A stretch of 10,194 nucleotides of DNA from Motiliproteus sp041586615. Lineage in GTDB: Bacteria > Pseudomonadota > Gammaproteobacteria > Pseudomonadales > Balneatricaceae. The notes beneath the pieces are model-generated. The model ran no database searches. It worked only from the letters and a program-made list of their open reading frames with translations, and was not told the origin of the DNA. Location: the NCBI GenBank assembly GCA_041586615.1, contig JBFGZS010000080.1, positions 1 through 10,194 of the forward strand, given 5' to 3'. Shown one piece after another: positions 5,854 to 10,194 of this stretch (within the stretch, counting starts at the first letter, position 1; every line of letters starts with the position of its first letter). Made by a program: the position numbers and the translations under genes.

Positions 5854-6823
5854 GATGAATCTACTCCAGGCGGTCAACAACGCCCTGGATATCGCCATGG
5901 CAGAAAACGATAAAGTCATCTGTTTCGGCGAAGACGTGGGTGTATTCGGTGGTGTGTTCCGCGCCACCAGTCACCTGAACGAGAAATACGGCAGGGCGCG
6001 CTGCTTCAACACCCCGCTGGTGGAGCAAGGCATCATCGGCTTTGCCAACGGCCTGGCCGCTCAGGGCTCGGTGCCGGTGGCCGAAATCCAGTTTGCCGAT
6101 TACATTTTTCCGGCTTTCGACCAGATTGTTAACGAGTCGGCAAAATTCCGCTACCGCTCGGGCAACCTGTTCGATGTCGGTGGGCTGACCATCCGCACCC
6201 CCTACGGGGGCGGTATCGCCGGTGGCCTCTACCATTCCCAGTCTCCTGAGGCCTACTTCGCGCATACGCCGGGGCTGAAGGTTGTGGTGCCCCGCAACCC
6301 GTACCAAGCCAAGGGGTTGCTGTTGGCCTCGATCCGTGACGCTAATCCAGTGATCTTCTTTGAGCCCAAGCGTATCTACCGTGCCTCCGTCGGCGAGGTG
6401 CCCGAGGGTGATTACGAGCTGCCATTGGGCAAGGCCGAGGTAGTTAAAGAGGGGAGCGATATCACCCTGCTGGCCTGGGGGGCGCAGATGGAGTACCTGG
6501 AAAAGGCCGACCAACTGGCCGAGAAGGAGGATATCTCCTGCGAGCTGATCGACCTGCGCACTATCTCGCCCTGGGACGTGGACACCGTTGCGGCCTCGGT
6601 GGAGAAGACCGGCCGCTTGCTGATCAGCCACGAAGCGCCGCTCACCGGTGGTTTTGCCGGCGAGATCGCCGCCGTTATTCAGCAACGTTGCTTCCTCCAT
6701 CTGGAATCGCCGATTGCCCGGGTGACCGGCCTGGATACGCCTTATCCGCTAGCACTGGAAAAGGAGTATTTCCCGGATCAACTGAAGATCTTCGAAGCAA
6801 TTAAGCGAAGCGTCAATTTCTAG
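5846..6823 (+). CDS. bkdA2: Branched-chain 2-oxoacid dehydrogenase E1 beta subunit
   Basis: This 325-residue protein is the beta chain of the E1 heterotetramer and has the usual family length. Visible signatures are 'CFGEDVGVFGGVFRAT' (26-41), 'FNTPLVEQGIIGFA', 'EIQFADYIFPAFDQIVNE', and 'PYGGGIAGGLYHSQSPEAYF', with the conserved histidine at residue 130 in the YHSQSPE segment. 'RTISPWD' and 'SHEAPLTGGFAGEI' in the C-terminal transketolase domain are typical. The ATG lies inside the end of bkdA1 (8 bp overlap), with GGGAG about 11 bases upstream, so the two E1 chains are translationally coupled, as expected for subunits needed in equal amounts. No irregularity is seen. Confidence 0.95.
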   Translation: MAKMNLLQAVNNALDIAMAENDKVICFGEDVGVFGGVFRATSHLNEKYGRARCFNTPLVEQGIIGFANGLAAQGSVPVAEIQFADYIFPAFDQIVNESAKFRYRSGNLFDVGGLTIRTPYGGGIAGGLYHSQSPEAYFAHTPGLKVVVPRNPYQAKGLLLASIRDANPVIFFEPKRIYRASVGEVPEGDYELPLGKAEVVKEGSDITLLAWGAQMEYLEKADQLAEKEDISCELIDLRTISPWDVDTVAASVEKTGRLLISHEAPLTGGFAGEIAAVIQQRCFLHLESPIARVTGLDTPYPLALEKEYFPDQLKIFEAIKRSVNF

Positions 6824-6834
6824 AGGGTAAGACG

Positions 6835-8415
6835 ATGATTAAAGATTTTATTCTGCCGGATATTGGCGAAGGCATCGTCGAGTGCGAGCTGGTTGAGTGG
6901 TTGATTCAAGAAGGCGATCGCATCGAAGAAGACCAGCCAGTCGCTGATGTAATGACCGACAAGGCGCTGGTGCAGATCCCCGCTCCCCATGGAGGGCGGG
7001 TGACCAAACTCTATTACCAGCAGGGCGACAGCGCCAAGGTCCACTCGCCGCTGTTTGCGGTTGAGATGGATGGTGACCTTGATTCAGCTGTGCCAGCCGC
7101 CAACACGGAACCCGCACCGGCCGTGCAAACACCGGCAGCAGGGGTATCCGGGTCCGCCGCCGAGGACTTTATCCTGCCCGATATCGGCGAAGGGATCGTC
7201 GAATGCGAAGTAGTGGAATGGCTGGTAGCCGAAGGCGACCACATCGTCGAGGACCAGCCGGTCGTTGACCTGATGACCGACAAGGCGCTGGTGCAGATTC
7301 CCGCCCACCAGACCGGCGTAGTGAGTAAACTCTACTACGCCCAGGGAGAGGTGGCCAAGGTGCATTCGCCGCTGTTTGCTATGGTTCCCGAAGGGGCGGC
7401 TGCCGCGCCCGTTTCGCAGCCCGCCGCCAGCCCTGCCGCCGTATCCGCGGTTGCTACCACCGAGCCGCAGGTGTCCGCCAACGAACAACCCGCTAACGAC
7501 AAACGTCCGGACAGGGCACTGGCGAGCCCGGCGGTGCGCCGTATCGCCCGCGAATTCGACCTGGATATCGGCCAGGTGCCCGGCAGTGGCAGAAACGGCC
7601 GCGTGCTGAAGGAGGATATCATTCGCTTCCAGCAGCAGGGAACGGCAGCGGCTGCACCACAGCCCGCCGCGACCGGGATTACCCAGGGCGGGCCGGCGGT
7701 CGCCGAAGGCGAGATTCGGATCGAGAAGATACGCGGTATCAAGGCGGCGATGGTGAAGCAGATGACGCTGTCCCATGCGACCGTGCCGGCCTTTACCTAT
7801 GGCGACGAAGTGGATGTTTCTGCCTTGCTGACCCTGCGCGCCCAGCTAAAATCTAAGGCCGAAACCCAGGGGATCCGGCTGACACTGATGCCCTTCATCA
7901 TGAAAGCACTGGCGTTGGCGGCGCAGGAGTTCCCAATCCTCAACAGCCGGGTCAACGCCGACTGCACCGAGATCCACTACCAGCCCCACTGCAACATCGG
8001 CATGGCGGTGGACTCCAAGCAGGGGCTGATCGTGCCCAACATCAAGAAGGTGGAGACACTCAGCATCCTTGAGATCGCCAGCGAGGTGAACCGCCTGGCC
8101 GAAGCCGCCCGGTCAGGCCGGGTGAATCCTGCCGACCTGCAGGGGGGCACCATCAGCATCTCCAACATCGGCGCCCTCGGAGGCACCTACGCGGTGCCGG
8201 TGGTCAACCCGCCGGAGGTGGAGATCGTGGCCCTGGGCAAGACCCAGACCCTGCCGCGCTTCGACGATGATGGCAACGTCTCGGCCCGTTCGATCATGAA
8301 TATCAGCTGGTCCGGGGACCACCGCATCATCGACGGCGGCACCATCGCCCGCTTCAGCCTGCTGTGGCAATCCTACCTGGAAGACCCCTCGAGCATGTTG
8401 ATCAACCTGTCATAA
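6835..8415 (+). CDS. bkdB: Dihydrolipoyl acyltransferase E2 with two lipoyl domains
   Basis: This is the E2 core of the branched-chain complex: it takes the acyl group from E1 on swinging lipoyl arms and makes acyl-CoA. Domains in order are lipoyl 1 (about 2-77, lipoyl lysine K43 in 'MTDKAL'), an Ala/Pro linker, lipoyl 2 (about 112-188, K150 in 'MTDKAL'), a second Ala/Pro linker, the E1/E3-binding domain (about 228-265, 'ASPAVRRIAREF' with 'GSGRNGRVLKEDI'), a third linker, and the catalytic domain ending with 'SGDHRIIDGG' (H496 and D500, the HxxxDG active site). Many bacterial BkdB proteins have one lipoyl domain; two, at 526 residues, is the longer form. The start follows bkdA2 by 11 bases with GAGGG as ribosome binding site. 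The E3 partner gene is not in this window. Confidence 0.95.
   Translation: MIKDFILPDIGEGIVECELVEWLIQEGDRIEEDQPVADVMTDKALVQIPAPHGGRVTKLYYQQGDSAKVHSPLFAVEMDGDLDSAVPAANTEPAPAVQTPAAGVSGSAAEDFILPDIGEGIVECEVVEWLVAEGDHIVEDQPVVDLMTDKALVQIPAHQTGVVSKLYYAQGEVAKVHSPLFAMVPEGAAAAPVSQPAASPAAVSAVATTEPQVSANEQPANDKRPDRALASPAVRRIAREFDLDIGQVPGSGRNGRVLKEDIIRFQQQGTAAAAPQPAATGITQGGPAVAEGEIRIEKIRGIKAAMVKQMTLSHATVPAFTYGDEVDVSALLTLRAQLKSKAETQGIRLTLMPFIMKALALAAQEFPILNSRVNADCTEIHYQPHCNIGMAVDSKQGLIVPNIKKVETLSILEIASEVNRLAEAARSGRVNPADLQGGTISISNIGALGGTYAVPVVNPPEVEIVALGKTQTLPRFDDDGNVSARSIMNISWSGDHRIIDGGTIARFSLLWQSYLEDPSSMLINLS
6952..7298 (+). repeat. Duplicated lipoyl-domain segment with 26 bp exact match
   Basis: The two lipoyl domains of the E2 gene are tandem copies offset by 321 bases (107 codons). 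Around the lipoyl lysine, 26 bases starting ATGACCGACAAGGCGCTGGT are identical at 6952-6977 and 7273-7298, including every third codon position. Elsewhere the two copies differ at many silent sites. Confidence 0.8.
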
Positions 8416-8462
8416 CCCCTTTTCCAGACCTCTTTTCATAACCAATGGGAAGCAAAAACGAG

Positions 8463-9538
8463 ATGAATACCGGCACCACTCTGTGTATCGACCCCCAGGT
8501 TTATGCGGCACTGGAGAACTTTCAACTACCCGAATCCCTTGGGTTTGGTTCGGTGTTTGCACCGGTGATGTATCGGGTGGATTACCTTGACGGGGCCTGG
8601 CAGCCCGGCAGCCTGATCCCTTTTGGGCCTATTCCAGCGCCAAGGCCCTGCAGTATAGCCACTCCTGTTTCGAGGGGATGAAGGCCTACCGGGTGGCCCA
8701 GGATCGAGCCACCCTGTTCCGGCCCCTGAAACACTGGGAACGACTCAATCGGTCCGCCGAGCGCCTCTGTATGCCCAGCGTGCCGAAGGCGCTCTTTATG
8801 GAGGGGGTGCAGTCGGTTACCGCCTTTGTGGAGAAACTGATTCCTCGAGCAAGCGGCCAATCCCTCTACCTGCGCCCCTGCCTGCTGGGGGTGGACGAGG
8901 ATATGGGCTTGGCGGAATCCAGCGATGTCTCTTTCTATGTGATGGCCAGCCCGTCTGAATCGATTGCGCCGGGCAGCATGGGGGCGATGGTGGAGCGGGA
9001 ATACTCCCGCGCGGCTTACGGCGGCACCGGGGCGGTCAAGGTCGGCGGCAACTACGCCTCGGCTCTGGCGGCCTCCCAGCGGACCCGCCGGGCGGGGTTT
9101 AACCAGACCCTCTGGCTGGATCCCAAAAAGCGCCGCTATGTGGAGGAGCTGTCGGGAATGAATTTCTTCGCTGTGGTTGACGGCAAGTTGATTACCCCGG
9201 CCTTGAGCGGATCAATCCTTCCAGGAGTAACGCGAGATTCCATTATTACTCTTGCCCACTCGTTGGGATTAGAGGTTGATGAGCTGGAAATCGATATCGA
9301 TTGGCTGATTAACGCAATAGATCACGGCAGGTGCAGAGAGGCTTTCGCGTCGGGAACTGCAATCTCCATCGCGCCGATCACTAATGTTGGCGAAGCAGAT
9401 GGTAGCTTGCATACGCTGGCCTGTGCTAATGGTCCGGTGACGAAAATGCTGAAGACGCACCTCGCTGATATTCAGGAAGGTCGTATTGAAGACCCTTTCA
9501 GCTGGATGAATGGAATCCCCAGCCAACATTATCCTTAG
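8463..9538 (+). pseudogene. ilvE: Branched-chain amino acid aminotransferase, frameshifted
   Basis: Class IV PLP-dependent aminotransferase converting valine, leucine and isoleucine to their 2-oxoacids. It lies in two frames. The first (ATG at 8463, or 8445) gives the N-terminal part to 'LIPFGPI' (ends 8633). The second resumes at 8633 with 'SSAKALQYSHSCFEGMKAYR' and runs to 9538. One missing base near 8630-8633 explains the break; joined, the product is about 358 residues, the usual length. The catalytic lysine is in 'KVGGNYA' (AAG at 9038-9040). 'YVEELSGMNFF' and 'SGSILPGVTRDS' are also present. Left unrepaired, translation ends at 8681 and no PLP-binding part is made; an internal start at 8678 would lack the N-terminal strand region. 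G+C falls sharply near 9140, suggesting a mosaic gene. It follows bkdB by about 50 bases and likely belongs to the operon. A sequencing error cannot be excluded. Confidence 0.85.
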
Positions 9539-9597
9539 CGCAAAGCACCCCCTCCTTCATCTTAAAGTGGCTACGCCCTTGCCATTCGGATTGCCTT

Positions 9598-9611
9598 CCC
9601 CTCGGTCGGGG
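9598..9611. repeat. Small GC hairpin after ilvE
   Basis: CCCC-TCGGTC-GGGG lies about 60 bases after the ilvE stop. There is no T run directly after it (TGACGCCCTCTTCTTTC follows), so it is at most a weak terminator for the operon. Confidence 0.25.
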
Positions 9612-9638
9612 TGACGCCCTCTTCTTTCAGAAGGCCGG

Positions 9639-9662
9639 GTTTGCCTGCTTCGCAGGGCAAAC
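9639..9662. repeat. Hairpin at the left end of the IS relic
   Basis: GTTTGCC-TGC-TTC-GCA-(G)-GGCAAAC folds into a 10 bp stem with one bulged G and a 3-base loop. Recognisable transposase sequence begins within about ten bases on its right. It may be a terminator of the bkd-ilvE unit or lie at the join between host DNA and the insertion relic. Confidence 0.4.
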
Positions 9663-10007
9663 GAAAAAGCACAGCGTGCGAGCACGCCGCACCTGGCGCA
9701 AGTTGCATCTGGGCGTCGATGCCAACAGCGGCATGATCGTCGCTTCAACGCTTACCGAGCAGGATAAGGGGGCTGTTTCCTGATTGGTGCGAACGAACGG
9801 TTGGGCTGGCAAAAGGAAACTGGCTATGGCCGCCGATCACTGGCGGAAACCGCTATGGGGCGGTACAAAGCGATCATCGGTCCACGGCTGCGGGCACGGA
9901 GCCTGAGTGGTCAATGTACCGAAGCTGCCATTGGCGTGGCGGTCCTCAATCGCATGTCGGAAGCTGGACGCCAGAAATCCGTTCGCAGTATGGGAAAAAG
10001 CTCATAG
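9661..10007 (+). pseudogene. IS5-family transposase relic with internal deletion
   Basis: Two pieces of one transposase sit in different frames. The first, about 9667-9783, reads 'KHSVRARRTWRKLHLGVDAN' then 'SGMIVASTLTEQDKGAVS' and stops; this is the central DDE-domain block of IS5-type transposases. The second, about 9789-10007, reads 'ERLGWQKETGYGRRSLAET', then 'AMGRYKAIIGPRLRARSL', then 'TEAAIGVAVLNRM'; this is the C-terminal block containing the catalytic glutamate region. In complete relatives roughly 60-70 residues lie between these blocks, so about 200 bases were lost, and the N-terminal third is also missing. It cannot be active. Terminal inverted repeats were not recognised. The relic marks past insertion next to the mosaic end of ilvE. 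Confidence 0.82.
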
Positions 10008-10080
10008 GGCTTGGATATAAGGGAAAATGCCAGCCTGCTCTAATCCGTGCACTGACGCCAAGGAGAGGGAAACTTGTAAA

Positions 10081-10194
10081 TCAGGCCGCGCGCGGGTGGA
10101 TTTCCTGCTTGATGGCTTCCCCAGCCTTAGCCTCGGCGAGTTTGAGGTCGTAGGCGGTTTGCAGGTTGAGCCAGGACTGGGCGTCACCGCCGAA
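10081..10194 (-). CDS. higA: HigA-family antitoxin, C-terminal part (cut by right edge)
   Basis: The minus strand frame runs from the window edge to a TGA at 10083-10081, giving 37 residues: 'FGGDAQSWLNLQTAYDLKLA', then 'EAKAGEAIKQEIHPRAA'. The 'WLNLQ.AYDL' motif and the short charged tail ending HPRAA are characteristic of HigA/VapI-type antitoxins, which have an N-terminal helix-turn-helix that represses their own operon and neutralises the HigB mRNA-cleaving toxin. The DNA-binding part and any higB gene (usually just upstream, here beyond 10194) are outside the window. The assignment rests on a short but distinctive segment. Confidence 0.75.
   Translation of the reverse strand, partial: FGGDAQSWLNLQTAYDLKLAEAKAGEAIKQEIHPRAA

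Noticed and set aside
5861..6700. Long minus-strand ORF (279 codons) opposite E1 beta
   Set aside because: It mirrors a strongly conserved gene on the plus strand, has no recognisable domain, and is a normal by-product of codon bias in GC-rich DNA.
7084..7776. Minus-strand ORF (230 codons) opposite the E2 gene
   Set aside because: It is a shadow of the lipoyl and linker coding region; its glycine- and arginine-rich content is an artefact of reading Ala/Pro codons backwards.
8618..8636. Programmed -1 ribosomal frameshift in ilvE at CCTTTTGGG
   Set aside because: The heptamer T TTT GGG does not meet the X XXY YYZ slippery rule, and slipping there would replace the conserved GPI with WAY. The best protein continuity places the shift after GPI, pointing to a lost base.
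9557..9748. Minus-strand ORF of 63 codons after ilvE
   Set aside because: It is arginine- and cysteine-rich without motifs and antisense to recognisable transposase sequence.
10002..10187. Minus-strand ORF of 61 codons at the right edge
   Set aside because: It overlaps the HigA tail in another frame; the HigA frame has a recognisable motif and this one has none.

Overview
This window looks like accessory or rearranged chromosomal DNA from a proteobacterium, most likely a gammaproteobacterium. I infer this from the layout of the branched-chain 2-oxoacid dehydrogenase genes (separate E1 alpha and E1 beta, then an E2 with two lipoyl domains), a LysR regulator divergent from a flavin-dependent 2-hydroxyacid dehydrogenase, an IS5-type transposase relic and a HigA-type antitoxin. 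No rRNA, tRNA or CRISPR is visible.

Left block (1-1680). The C-terminal end of a CobW/G3E-family GTPase enters from the left edge. It overlaps by 4 bp (ATGA) a gene for a PotD-like extracellular solute-binding protein that has no export signal at all. A strong GC-rich hairpin lies between this pair and the convergent LysR gene.

Middle block (1681-4665). A LysR-type regulator is divergent from an FAD-dependent D-lactate/D-2-hydroxyacid dehydrogenase. The intergenic region holds a good candidate promoter whose -35/-10 spacer carries a T-N11-A inverted repeat of LysR-box type. Downstream of the dehydrogenase is a 404 bp stretch without an intact gene. It contains what looks like the first 18 or so codons of an FMN-dependent L-lactate dehydrogenase (lldD-like) behind a good ribosome binding site. 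After that come an 11 bp inverted repeat, three short palindromes spaced about 29 bp apart, and a run of ten C just before the next operon.

Right-centre block (4666-9538). The genes are E1 alpha, E1 beta and E2 of a branched-chain 2-oxoacid dehydrogenase complex, followed by a branched-chain aminotransferase (ilvE). The aminotransferase would turn valine, leucine and isoleucine into 2-oxoacids, and the complex would turn those into acyl-CoA. The E3 gene (lpdV) that often ends such operons is not here. The aminotransferase is broken by a one-base frameshift near 8630, and base composition drops sharply about 440 bp before its end, which suggests a mosaic gene.

Right edge (9539-10194). There is a decayed IS5-family transposase, with two fragments in different frames and the middle missing. 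On the minus strand is the C-terminal end of a HigA-family antitoxin that runs off the window. The 3' part of ilvE and everything after it look like a rearrangement zone.

The most unusual signals are the leaderless binding protein coupled to a CobW GTPase, the ordered set of palindromes plus the C10 tract before the bkd operon, the lldD relic, and the frameshifted, compositionally mosaic ilvE.
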